14,977 nt of DNA, taken from DAOVRL01 sp023128595 (GTDB lineage Bacteria; Planctomycetota; Phycisphaerae; Sedimentisphaerales; Anaerobacaceae). Made by a program: the position numbers and the translations under genes. The notes under the pieces were generated by a model. It had not been told where the DNA came from and ran no database searches. It saw only the letters and a list, made by a program, of their open reading frames with translations. Below, in pieces: positions 1-6,596 of this stretch. Each line of letters begins with the position of its first letter. Position 1 is the stretch's first letter. The stretch is from the NCBI GenBank assembly GCA_030628155.1, contig DAOVRL010000111.1, positions 1 through 14,977 of the forward strand, in the 5' to 3' direction.

Positions 1-237
1 CCAGGCCTCGCCTGGGGGGCATTCCTGTTCGAAATTGTCACTATTGCGGGGTTTTCTCCCAATCCGCCTGAGGCGTAACCAATCACACCGATTCATCCCT
101 GACCCTATCACGCACACACTATTTCCCGGCCTTCAATATGTTATGAGACTTTCTTGGCGGACGAACTTTTTGGTTGCCGCCCAGGGCCAACGGCCCGAAG
201 CCGCCCCAAGTTAATCCGTGTCTAAAAAAAAATTCAC

Positions 238-266
238 TTGACGCCCAACGCTACATGCTGTATAAT
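238..266 (+). promoter_or_regulatory. Sigma-70-like promoter, no intact gene behind it
   Basis: TTGACG (238-243) and TATAAT (261-266) are separated by exactly 17 bases, a near-consensus sigma-70 pair. Downstream are the ATCACTA tandem and a GGAGGG (333-338), but the triplet at start-codon distance is ATA (345-347), not ATG. The promoter may therefore be a relic, may drive a small RNA, or may be coincidental. This is sequence matching only. Confidence 0.4.
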
Positions 267-303
267 GCGTATCAAACTAATAGACGATAGTTGATACTAA
301 ATC

Positions 304-328
304 ATCACTAATCACTAATCACTAATCA
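304..328. repeat. ATCACTA tandem repeat, about 3.6 copies
   Basis: Three perfect 7-base ATCACTA units (304-310, 311-317, 318-324) are followed by a partial ATCA. It is a short simple repeat between the near-consensus promoter at 238-266 and a GGAGGG motif at 333-338. No function can be assigned. Confidence 0.9.
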
Positions 329-374
329 ATCCGGAGGGCTCATCATAGCTACCCAAGCCACAATCAAACCTCCC

Positions 375-393
375 ATCCCGACAACGTCGGGAT
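375..393. repeat. Short perfect palindrome ATCCCGAC-aac-GTCGGGAT
   Basis: Eight-base arms (375-382 and 386-393) match perfectly around a three-base loop. There is no T-run behind it, so it does not look like an intrinsic terminator. It sits inside the dispersed-repeat mosaic and is probably one more interspersed palindrome. Confidence 0.6.
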
Positions 394-479
394 TCCACAA
401 TTTTCCACTTTGCACTTTGATCTTTTCCACTCTCAACCCGCCTATTCAGCCTATCTTGCCAAAAAATTATGACCTTATT

Positions 480-691
480 ATGCAAAACAAAGCCAATTTT
501 CACCTTTCCCCCTCTACATCTGTCGAGCGCCCTCTACAAATCACCCCCTTTTTATGCAAAACGAACCCAATTTCCACCGAGGCAAAGACGAACCTAACCC
601 TATATATAAAAAAGGTTTACGAAAATTTTATACCCCCTCGGACAATGAAAAACGAACCCAAAACGAACACAAAACGAACCCAATTTCCCCG
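480..691. repeat. Interspersed AAACGAACCCAATTT repeat family
   Basis: Related copies occur at 481-504 (TGCAAAACAAAGCCAATTTT), 554-578 (ATGCAAAACGAACCCAATTT) and 648-690, where the AAACGAACCC/AAACGAACAC core is iterated three times before CAATTTCCCC. On the plus strand they translate as MQNKANF, MQNEPNF and KTNPIS-type words, which produces spurious small ORFs. I recall similar words as frequent false proteins in Phycisphaerae-type planctomycete assemblies. That link is from memory and untested. Confidence 0.7.
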
Positions 692-731
692 CCCCCAAAG
701 TCCCCACTCCTCCCAATTAGCCGCCCCCCGC

Positions 732-840
732 GATACGCAATCCGACATACGACATACGAAATCTTGCCCTGAGCGAAGTGGAAGGGACGCAATACGCCAT
801 ACGGAATACGACATACGCAATACGAAATACAAACGCAATC
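732..840. repeat. ATACG/ACATACG-rich degenerate tandem repeat
   Basis: Two blocks (about 732-762 and 787-840) consist of degenerate 7- to 8-base units of the form (A/C)NATACG(A/C), for example ACATACGACATACG and AATACGACATACGCAATACG. They are separated by the CCCTGAGCG palindrome. The blocks give RHTTYEI- and RNTTYAIRNT-type translations that are not real protein. Confidence 0.8.
765..786. repeat. CCCTGAGCG...GAAGGG imperfect palindrome
   Basis: The sequence CCCTGAGCGAAGTGGAAGGG (767-786) belongs to a short palindromic word, typically CCCTGAGCGNNGTCGAAGGG, that I recall as dispersed in many unrelated bacterial genomes. Here it interrupts the ATACG repeat block. Identification is by motif memory only. 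Confidence 0.5.
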
Positions 841-1067
841 CCGTTCCCTTATCGAACACTAAAAAGGCCACCCAAAACAGGAACTCATAAGATGAGCCTA
901 AAAAGGAACCTACAGCCCGCCGGAAACAAAATTCCCGCCCTTTTTTTGTTTGACTTGCATCCCTCTTTCCGCGATTCTGTTGGCTTTTTGGCGGGTGTTC
1001 CATTGCAGGTGATAGCTTGCATGTGCCCTTGAAGAATGATTGACAATTGTTGTTGAGGACAAAAACT

Positions 1068-1829
1068 ATGAGAGATGCAATCCTTTTGAGCGTTGTAATC
1101 TTGCTGTCAACCGCGTGCCTGGCCGGCGCGCAGGAAAAGAAGCTGGGGGTTACCTTCGATCTGACTTATAGGAGCAAGTACATGAGCAAAGGGGTCGAGG
1201 GCTACGGCCAGCAGGGCGGACTCTTTAAGACTATCGACCTCGACTACTACGGTACAGGTTTCGGCACCAAGATAACCCACCGCAACGCCACCTCATCCGG
1301 CTACGTTAACAAGCAGAGATTCGACTACAGGCCGTATTTCAAGAGCATACTCTTCGATGGTGCGCCTCACGCGACCAAGTACAATATCAGCGTCGGATAT
1401 GAGCATTATACCGGCCATCCTCGAAAGCTCGCCAATACAACCTGGGAGTGGGTGCTCGCCCTATCCTGGCCGAACCTGCTGCCCGGCAGTCTTGTTCCTA
1501 TCTACGTCGCACACTACGAATACCCCGCCGGCTCCAACCAGGCATTCAGGGACCGTACCGGCTGGGTCCACCGATTTATTCTGGGTTACGATCTCGATTG
1601 CCCCGAAATTCCTGCACCGCTGCATTTGTCGTCGGAGGTTGCATACAACGACGGCCTCCTTGGGCGGGTGCACGACTGGGCTTACACCACATTCGGTGTT
1701 TCAACAGAAGTTGAGATCAATAAGAATATGGCCTTCGTTCCGGGCCTTTACCACCAGTTTTCGATGGATGACTCAATTTGCAAGAGAGACGTAACATACG
1801 CTATGCTGAGCATGAATTACAAGTTTTGA
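1068..1829 (+). CDS. Exported outer-membrane beta-barrel-like protein
   Basis: The product is 253 residues from the ATG at 1068, chosen because GAGGA (1055-1059) stands 8 bases upstream. A TTG at 1047 in the same frame would put extra residues before the signal peptide and lacks a clear ribosome site. Residues 1-21 form a signal peptide (a short charged N-terminus, a hydrophobic core, then Ala-Gly-Ala before Gln22). The mature part is rich in Tyr, Trp, Gly and alternating polar/hydrophobic strands and ends in Phe, the usual C-terminal signature of outer-membrane barrels. The start of the mature protein (strand, Tyr-Arg-Ser-Lys-Tyr, Gly) vaguely resembles TorF-type putative porins (TIGR02001), but I would not insist on that family. 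It stands alone on the plus strand with no functional link to the acs genes. I see no terminator. Confidence 0.75.
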   Translation: MRDAILLSVVILLSTACLAGAQEKKLGVTFDLTYRSKYMSKGVEGYGQQGGLFKTIDLDYYGTGFGTKITHRNATSSGYVNKQRFDYRPYFKSILFDGAPHATKYNISVGYEHYTGHPRKLANTTWEWVLALSWPNLLPGSLVPIYVAHYEYPAGSNQAFRDRTGWVHRFILGYDLDCPEIPAPLHLSSEVAYNDGLLGRVHDWAYTTFGVSTEVEINKNMAFVPGLYHQFSMDDSICKRDVTYAMLSMNYKF

Positions 1830-1899
1830 AGCGATACGTGCCGGCCGGCGCAACTGTCTTGACTTGATAACCACTGTGGAAAACTGCAGGGTTTTTCTG

Positions 1900-1928
1900 T
1901 TGAACAGGACTCACAAAGACTGTATAGT
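1900..1928 (+). promoter_or_regulatory. Promoter of the nucleotidyltransferase gene
   Basis: TTGAAC (1900-1905) and TATAGT (1923-1928) are 17 bases apart. The expected transcription start, about 7 bases past the -10 box, falls at 1934-1936, just before the ATG at 1938. There is no Shine-Dalgarno sequence, so the transcript is predicted to be leaderless or nearly so. Confidence 0.5.
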
Positions 1929-1937
1929 AAAAGCCCT

Positions 1938-2267
1938 ATGGTAACTACAAGACAACAGGCACTTGAGATAGCTGCAAAAGTGCGCGGCGAGCTTGAGGCG
2001 TTATACGGCGAACGTCTGCGGGGTGTGTTTCTCTTCGGCTCAGCGGCACAGGACAAACTGGATGAAGACAGCGACATCGACATAGCAATCATTTTAGACG
2101 AGATTCCTGACCGCTTTGCCGAGCACGAGCGCACAAGCCAATTGGGCTCGGATGTGAGTCTGGAGTACGATACACTCGTGAGCTTCTTGTTTGTGAGCCA
2201 AGCCGACTATCAAAGAGGTCGATTTGCCGTTCACAGAACGATTAAGGAAGAAGGGATCCTCGCGTGA
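1938..2267 (+). CDS. MNT-type nucleotidyltransferase, probable antitoxin
   Basis: This 109-residue protein has the minimal nucleotidyltransferase fold. Gly34-Ser35 is followed by Ser45-Asp46-Ile-Asp48, the GS...DxD metal and nucleotide site. Asp78 in the next strand is a candidate third carboxylate. Proteins of this size (MNT or MntA type) usually pair with a HEPN-domain ribonuclease encoded directly downstream. In the known pairs the MNT partner acts as an antitoxin by adding AMP to the HEPN protein. Here a GTG overlaps the stop (GTGA, 2264-2267) and opens a frame that begins like a HEPN gene but breaks down after about 20 codons (see 2264-2434). The antitoxin may thus be an orphan. No ribosome site is visible, and a promoter ends 9 bases before the start. 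Family assignment is firm; the toxin-antitoxin role is inferred. Confidence 0.85.
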   Translation: MVTTRQQALEIAAKVRGELEALYGERLRGVFLFGSAAQDKLDEDSDIDIAIILDEIPDRFAEHERTSQLGSDVSLEYDTLVSFLFVSQADYQRGRFAVHRTIKEEGILA

Positions 2268-2434
2268 AGGAAGAAGTGCGCTTGCACCTCGAAGTGCTCC
2301 ACGTGATTGCACGCACTATTCATCTACGCGGTCGAACACGTAGGCATTATTATCTGGCCCGGTCCAGACCATCATGGACTTCGTTAATAGGGTTACGGTC
2401 GCTGCCGCATCTTCGTCTTCGTCTGCAAAGATGA
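2264..2434 (+). pseudogene. Possible truncated HEPN-type partner of the MNT gene
   Basis: A GTG at 2264 overlaps the nucleotidyltransferase stop codon by the GTGA arrangement typical of coupled genes. The frame begins Val-Lys-Glu-Glu-Val-Arg-Leu-His-Leu-Glu, a start plausible for the first helix of a HEPN protein. After roughly 20 codons it becomes Arg/His/Leu-rich and overlaps the 3' end of the minus-strand lipoprotein gene antisense, until a TGA at 2432-2434. The 56-residue product lacks the HEPN RxxxxH motif in a credible context and is far shorter than the usual 110-140 residues. I read it as the 5' stump of a gene lost to a rearrangement near 2310. It could also be a chance frame. Confidence 0.35.
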
Positions 2435-2669
2435 TAATAGCCCCATCTTTGTTTTCGTAGCGGGCTGTGTGGTAACCGCTGTCTGTTTGTGCTACAAGTG
2501 TTCCGTTATCAAAGACTTCAAGAGACTGAATATTATCATCAGCATCCGGTAGAATGCGACCCTTCCATTTCCCTACGATTGAAGGTCGTGATTGGGATGA
2601 GCAGCCGGAGATGAACACATAGGCTGACAGAACACAGATGAGCAGAATTAGTCGGTTTCTAATCTTCAT
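2316..2669 (-). CDS. Small lipoprotein of unknown function
   Basis: The product is 117 residues from the ATG at 2667-2669, supported by GGAG about 8 bases upstream. An in-frame start at 2765 would add 32 residues ahead of the signal peptide and reach into the palindromic element, so it is unlikely. Residues 1-22 are a lipoprotein signal: Met-Lys-Ile-Arg, a hydrophobic core, then Ile-Ser-Gly-Cys as lipobox. The mature chain starts Ser-Ser-Gln-Ser and carries a Val-Gly-Lys-Trp-Lys-Gly segment followed by short alternating strands. This resembles small lipocalin-like lipoproteins whose domain opens with a G-x-W motif. It contains an acidic run (Asp-Glu-Asp-Glu-Asp). It is convergent with the nucleotidyltransferase gene and ends 48 bases from it. 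I do not recognise a specific family. Confidence 0.7.
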   Translation of the reverse strand: MKIRNRLILLICVLSAYVFISGCSSQSRPSIVGKWKGRILPDADDNIQSLEVFDNGTLVAQTDSGYHTARYENKDGAIIIFADEDEDAAATVTLLTKSMMVWTGPDNNAYVFDRVDE

Positions 2670-2702
2670 ATCGTATCTCCCTTTGTTATGTTGTGATATG
2701 AG

Positions 2703-2868
2703 TTCTGCAAAATTGCAGGTTAGGCCTATATTGTTGAAGAAAATCTTTTTTATGATTTTCTTCAATAATCACCTAACCATTTATGGCATAATACACTGCT
2801 GTTAAAAAGAAAAAATCAAAAAACGATTTTTTCTTTTCTAAGTAGGCCTAACCTGCAATTTTGCACAA
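2703..2868. mobile_element. MITE-like palindromic element with two inner hairpins
   Basis: The arms at 2706-2728 (starting TGCAAAATTGCAGG) and 2843-2865 are perfect 23-base inverted repeats. One mismatch further out they gain two more pairs. Inside are two independent perfect hairpins: a 12-bp stem at 2734-2745/2754-2765 (16 bp counting a G-T pair) and a 13-bp A/T stem at 2805-2817/2825-2837. A lone CCTAACC (2772-2778) repeats part of the arm. Folded, this is a three-way junction. The length, terminal repeats and lack of coding content suit a non-autonomous element or a structured RNA. No clear target-site duplication is visible. It lies between folD and the lipoprotein gene and could also end folD transcription. 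Confidence 0.6.
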
Positions 2869-2907
2869 GCCTTTATGTTATGAACAGTCTGCCACACCAC
2901 CGCCGGC

Positions 2908-3798
2908 TTATTCGAGAAGCCCGGCGGCCCTCTTGGCCGATTCGACTGTATTGTAAAGCAGCATGGTTATAGTCATCGGGCCTACTCCGCCGGGGACCGG
3001 GGTGATAAACGAGGCCTTTTCTTTCACCGCCTCGAAATCCACGTCGCCGACGAGGCGGTAGCCTCGCTTTTTCGTGGCATCCTCTACCCGGTTGACGCCG
3101 ACGTCGATCACCACGACGCCTTCCTTGACCATATCAGCCGTAACGGTATTTGGCCGACCGGCGGCAGCAATGACAATATCCGCCCGCTTCGTGTGGGCGG
3201 CGAGGTCCTTGGTGCGCGTATGGCAGACGGTGACCGTAGCGTTTCCGGTTGCATTCTTCTGACTGAGCATATTAGCTAACGGCTTGCCCACGATGTTGCT
3301 CCGCCCGACGATTACAACCTCGGCCCCTTCGAGCGTTACACCGCTGCGAAGCAGCAGTTGGATCACCCCGTGCGGAGTGCAGGGCCAAAACGCCTTTTCG
3401 CCTACCACCATTTTGCCCACGTTCATCGGATGAAATCCGTCAACGTCCTTTGCCGGGTCAATGGCCAAAAGGACCTCGGCTTCGTTGAGACCCTTGGGCA
3501 AAGGCAGTTGAACCAAAATGCCGTTGATCTTGGGGTCGTTGTTCATTTTCTCGACCAACGCCATCAAATCTTCCTGGGAGATATCAGCCTGCAGGCGATT
3601 GTCGTCCGAATAAATCCCTATATCCTCGCAGGCCCGCTCCTTGGCCCTGACGTACGATTGTGAAGCCGGGTCTTCGCCTACCAAGACAACTCCGAGTCCC
3701 GGCACGACACCCTGCTCTTTTAGTTTGGCCACCTCGTCCTTCAATTCCGCCCGCATATCGGCGGCGACTTGTTTGCCATCAATAATCTGTGCTGTCAT
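2908..3798 (-). CDS. folD: Bifunctional methylene-THF dehydrogenase/cyclohydrolase
   Basis: FolD interconverts 10-formyl-THF, 5,10-methenyl-THF and 5,10-methylene-THF using NAD(P), in the cytoplasm. The 296-residue length is normal for the family. Visible signatures are Ser48-Tyr49-Val-Arg-Ala-Lys53 (Tyr and the catalytic Lys of the cyclohydrolase), the Val-Gln-Leu-Pro-Leu-Pro motif near residue 97, Asp-Val-Asp-Gly-Phe, the Gly-Arg-Ser-x-Ile-Val-Gly-Lys-Pro nucleotide-binding loop near 165, and Pro-Gly-Gly-Val-Gly-Pro-Met-Thr near 270. The ATG is preceded by GGGAG. It is the last gene of the acs cluster, 100 bases downstream of fhs. With Fhs it supplies methylene-THF, and no separate cyclohydrolase (FchA) is needed. 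Methylene-THF reductase is not in the window. Confidence 0.97.
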   Translation of the reverse strand: MTAQIIDGKQVAADMRAELKDEVAKLKEQGVVPGLGVVLVGEDPASQSYVRAKERACEDIGIYSDDNRLQADISQEDLMALVEKMNNDPKINGILVQLPLPKGLNEAEVLLAIDPAKDVDGFHPMNVGKMVVGEKAFWPCTPHGVIQLLLRSGVTLEGAEVVIVGRSNIVGKPLANMLSQKNATGNATVTVCHTRTKDLAAHTKRADIVIAAAGRPNTVTADMVKEGVVVIDVGVNRVEDATKKRGYRLVGDVDFEAVKEKASFITPVPGGVGPMTITMLLYNTVESAKRAAGLLE

Positions 3799-3824
3799 TG
3801 CTCACTCCCTAAAAATCCAATTTT

Positions 3825-3886
3825 ACCGCTGAGACCGCTGAGTTTAATTTTAATTGCTTCTCTGCGTGCTCGATGGTCTCTGCGGT
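3825..3886. repeat. ACCGCNGAG-type imperfect inverted repeat
   Basis: In the fhs-folD gap, ACCGCTGAGACC (3825-3836) and GGTCTCTGCGGT (3875-3886) pair with one mismatch. GCTGAG (3837-3842) pairs with CTCTGC (3860-3865), again with one mismatch. The ACCGCAGAG/CTCTGCGGT words match a dispersed palindrome I recall in many bacterial genomes. No T-run follows, so it is not an obvious terminator, though as RNA it would form a stem between the two messages. Confidence 0.6.
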
Positions 3887-3898
3887 TAATGTTAGTGG

Positions 3899-5662
3899 TT
3901 AAAACAGGCCCTGCACTTTTCCGGTTTCGACGTCCACATCAATACGGCGGAACGCAGGATTGGAAGCTGTGCCCGGCATAAGCTTAATCGCGCCGGCCAC
4001 CGGAACGATGAAACCTGCCCCTTTGTAAACGAGAATATCCCGAATCGGAAGCTGCCAGCCGGTGGGCCTGCCTTTGAGGTCAGGATCGTGCGACAGGCTG
4101 AGGTGCGTCTTGACCATACACGTCCCCAACGTCTTGGTGATCGGATCGGCTTCCATAGCCCTGGCCTTGGCCAGGGCCTCGTCACTGTAGGTAACACCGT
4201 CGGCGCCGTAAACCTCCTTCGCAATCAATTCAATCCGCTGCCGCAGCGGCGTCTCCAGCTCGTAGAGAAACTTAAAGTCGTCCTTTTCGTCGCAGGCCTG
4301 AACCACGGCTTCTGCCAGCTCGATCGCACCGTCGCCGCCCTTTAGCCAGTGTTCGGAAACCGCAGCGAGCGCGCCGTTTTGCTCTGCGATCTTGCGAACA
4401 CGCTCTATCTCGGCCTTGGTGTCCGTATAGAAGCTGTTTACGCAGACCACCGGTCTCACACCACTCTTCTTGACCGTTTCGATATTGGCCACAAGGTTCT
4501 CACTGCCTTTTTCGATCAATTCGAGGTTCTCAGTCGTGTACTCTTTGGCCAAAGGTATGCCGGGCTTGACAGTCGGGCCGCCGCCGTGCATCTTCAATGC
4601 TCGGATGGTAGCAACAATGACTACGGCGTTCGGTGTGAGCCCGGACATTCGACACTTCAAATTCCAGAACTTTTCGAATCCGATGTCGGCTCCGAAGCCG
4701 CTCTCAGTAACGTGGTAATCACCGAGTTTCGTCCCGATCATATCTGCAATAATGGAACTCTGCCCGATAGCGATATTTGCAAAGGGCCCTGCATGTACAA
4801 ACACCGGCTGGCCCTCAATGGTCTGGAGCAAATTCGGATTTATGGCGTCGGCCATCCACGCCGTCATTGCACCGTCGACTTCAAGATCGGCCGTGGTAAC
4901 CTCATTGCCCTTCTTGTCGTATGCCACGACGATTTTTGCCATACGCTCGCGCAGGTCCTTCAGGTCCTTGGCCACGGCCAGTATCGCCATCACCTCGCTC
5001 GAGACGGTAATCTGGAAGCCCGAATCCATCTCGTAGCCGTCCATCTTACCTCCCTGGCCGATCCTGATATTTCGCAGCGTCTGGGCACAGAAATCCATCG
5101 CCCATTTCATTTGAACGCTTTGAGGGTCGATGTCAATTCGCGTCAGCTTGCTTTTGGCGAGTCGGGCGTCGTCATAGTTGCTCTCGTGCTGCATCCGCGA
5201 AGTCAGGGCGACCATTGCCAAATTGTGTGCATTTGTGATAGAATCAATATCGCCTGTAAGCCGGATCGAAAAGGGCGTCAGCGGAATACACTGCGCCAGG
5301 CCTCCGCCCGCGGCCGAGCCTTTGATATTAAAAGTAGGGCCTCCGCTGGGCTGCCGGATTGCACCGACAACGCGTTTGTGTATCTTGCCGAGCCCTTGAA
5401 TCAGGCCGACGGCCGTGGTCGTTTTGCCTTCGCCCAGAGGTGTCGGCGTAATGGCCGTCACATCGATGTAGTTTGCCTCCGGAGCACCCTTGAGCCGGGC
5501 CAGTGCTTTGAGATAATCGACCTTGGCCAGCTTGTGCCCCATCGGGATCAACTCATCGCCCTGCAACCCCATCTCTTGGGCCAATTGCTTGACAGGTTTC
5601 ATTTGTTCTTCGGCGGCTTCGGCAACCTCCCAGTCCTTCATTTTTGTCGGATCGAGTTTCAT
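3899..5662 (-). CDS. fhs: Formate--tetrahydrofolate ligase
   Basis: Fhs makes 10-formyl-THF from formate, THF and ATP, the entry step of the methyl branch. It is cytoplasmic, usually a homotetramer. The protein is 587 residues, slightly longer than the roughly 555-560 typical of acetogens. The N-terminal part has Thr-Pro-Thr-Pro-Leu-Gly-Glu-Gly-Lys-Thr-Thr-Thr at 73-83, the ATP-binding P-loop. The family segments Gly-Gly-Pro-Thr-Phe-x-Ile-Lys-Gly, Ala-Ala-Gly-Gly-Gly, Phe-Ala-Asn-Ile-Ala and Glu-x-Gly-Phe-Gly-Ala-Asp-Ile-Gly are all present. The C-terminus ends Gly-Leu-Phe, as I recall for the Moorella enzyme. AAGGAAAG lies just before the ATG. It follows acsE by 50 bases and precedes folD by 100. 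Confidence 0.97.
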   Translation of the reverse strand: MKLDPTKMKDWEVAEAAEEQMKPVKQLAQEMGLQGDELIPMGHKLAKVDYLKALARLKGAPEANYIDVTAITPTPLGEGKTTTAVGLIQGLGKIHKRVVGAIRQPSGGPTFNIKGSAAGGGLAQCIPLTPFSIRLTGDIDSITNAHNLAMVALTSRMQHESNYDDARLAKSKLTRIDIDPQSVQMKWAMDFCAQTLRNIRIGQGGKMDGYEMDSGFQITVSSEVMAILAVAKDLKDLRERMAKIVVAYDKKGNEVTTADLEVDGAMTAWMADAINPNLLQTIEGQPVFVHAGPFANIAIGQSSIIADMIGTKLGDYHVTESGFGADIGFEKFWNLKCRMSGLTPNAVVIVATIRALKMHGGGPTVKPGIPLAKEYTTENLELIEKGSENLVANIETVKKSGVRPVVCVNSFYTDTKAEIERVRKIAEQNGALAAVSEHWLKGGDGAIELAEAVVQACDEKDDFKFLYELETPLRQRIELIAKEVYGADGVTYSDEALAKARAMEADPITKTLGTCMVKTHLSLSHDPDLKGRPTGWQLPIRDILVYKGAGFIVPVAGAIKLMPGTASNPAFRRIDVDVETGKVQGLF

Positions 5663-5712
5663 AGGTCTTTCCTTATCTAATAGTATTCATTCGGTTATTC
5701 GTACTCAGCCTC

Positions 5713-6537
5713 CTACCTCTTTGTCGCAGCATAGACCTTTAGGAAGGAATCTGAATATATCTGTTTGTTCATTAGCATCTCGGTGGTCGCCACTACATTG
5801 ACCAGATCCGTATCAAACACATCTGCAATCGCCGAATCCAGGCCGCGCGACATAGCCACAGCGAGGAACACCCGGTTTATCAGGCTCCTTTCCGAGGCTC
5901 CCTGAGAGAGATTTGACAACCCCACCGTCATGTGCGGGGCTGGCTCGGCCAGGTATCTTATCTGGTCCATCGCCGCCAGAATATTAGTGGGCTGAACCTG
6001 GGCGTTCGGCACTTTGACCGGCAAAACGATCGGATCGATGAACAGACGCTGCGTATCGAATCCCTTTTCCATCGCCTTCGAGACGATTTCCGCGGCTATG
6101 GCGACCCGGTTGTCGGTATCCTGGGGGACTCCGTTCTTGTCCATAGTAAGGGCAATTATGCTTGCTTTGGGCCCCGCCTGGTTTGCCATTTCGATATACT
6201 TGTCAAATATCTCTTCGTCGCTTTTCTTATTCAACGGGGTGGAGTTCAGGAGGACGCCGTTCTCGGCGTTGACCACTTTGAGCCCCGCCGCAATAACGTC
6301 GGCTTTTTGGGAATCAAGGCACAGAGGCGTCGAGCAGGTCTCCTGGATCGTCTCAACCAGCCACTGCATAGTCGCTTCCTGGTCCGCCGCTGCGGTGCCC
6401 ACGTTTACGTCCAGATATGTGGCCCCCGCTTCGGTCTGCTTCTTTGCAAGTTCCTGGATGACTTTCTTATCCTTACCGGCAATGGCCCGCTTGACATCGG
6501 TAAACATTCCGTTGAGTCGCTCTGCAATTAGTATCAT
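5713..6537 (-). CDS. acsE: Methyl-THF:corrinoid iron-sulfur protein methyltransferase
   Basis: AcsE moves the methyl group of 5-methyl-THF to cob(I)amide of the corrinoid iron-sulfur protein AcsCD. The 274-residue chain is a pterin-binding TIM barrel close to the usual ~262 residues. Asp43-Val-Asn45-Val-Gly is the pterin-site start, Leu-Asp75-Ser matches the substrate-binding Asp75 of the Moorella enzyme, and Asn98-Ser-Thr and Gly-Leu-Ser-Asn-Leu-Ser are further conserved loops. The ATG has a strong GGAAGGGG upstream. It lies 59 bases after acsD and 50 before fhs, between the methyl-carrying protein and the THF enzymes. A different corrinoid methyltransferase (MetH or MtrH type) is less likely, given the short length and the neighbours. 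Confidence 0.95.
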   Translation of the reverse strand: MILIAERLNGMFTDVKRAIAGKDKKVIQELAKKQTEAGATYLDVNVGTAAADQEATMQWLVETIQETCSTPLCLDSQKADVIAAGLKVVNAENGVLLNSTPLNKKSDEEIFDKYIEMANQAGPKASIIALTMDKNGVPQDTDNRVAIAAEIVSKAMEKGFDTQRLFIDPIVLPVKVPNAQVQPTNILAAMDQIRYLAEPAPHMTVGLSNLSQGASERSLINRVFLAVAMSRGLDSAIADVFDTDLVNVVATTEMLMNKQIYSDSFLKVYAATKR

Positions 6538-6596
6538 AATAAACCCCTTCCTTCAAATAACCGATCTCTTGTTGCTCCATTCAGTCTTGAGCTTTA

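Larger units (their letters stand above)
1..1067. other. Long non-coding stretch rich in dispersed repeats
   Basis: I see no credible gene here. Reading frames open in 417-890 (+), 554-772 (+) and 617-1003 (-), but they run through short repeated words and their translations are low in complexity (repeated NEP, KTNP, RHT and RNT words). From about 300 to 850 the stretch is a patchwork of at least five repeat types, listed separately. Positions 1-230 and 850-1040 show nothing I can name. A frame open from the left edge to a TAA at 76-78 could be the tail of an upstream gene, but this is too short to support. Confidence 0.7.

Noticed and set aside
1..78. Frame open from the left edge to a TAA, hydrophobic, possibly the tail of an upstream gene
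   Set aside because: At 25 codons it has too little sequence to distinguish a real C-terminus from chance. Another frame is open to about 213 with noise-like composition.
304..840. CRISPR array
   Set aside because: The repeats are short, degenerate and irregularly spaced, of several unrelated types, with no cas genes.
417..890. Open frame of 157 codons on the plus strand
   Set aside because: It runs through AAACGAACCC, CCCTGAGCG and ATACG repeats, has repetitive low-complexity translation, and no ribosome site at its start.
617..1003. Open frame of 128 codons on the minus strand
   Set aside because: It is antisense to the same repeat mosaic, with repeat-derived composition and no supporting start signal.
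2670..2765. Upstream extension of the lipoprotein gene to a start at 2765
   Set aside because: It would place 32 residues before a clear lipoprotein signal peptide and lies in the inner hairpin of the palindromic element. The internal ATG has a GGAG site.
4349..5680. Open frame of 443 codons on the plus strand
   Set aside because: It lies wholly antisense to fhs, whose identity is certain. It is a codon-bias shadow.
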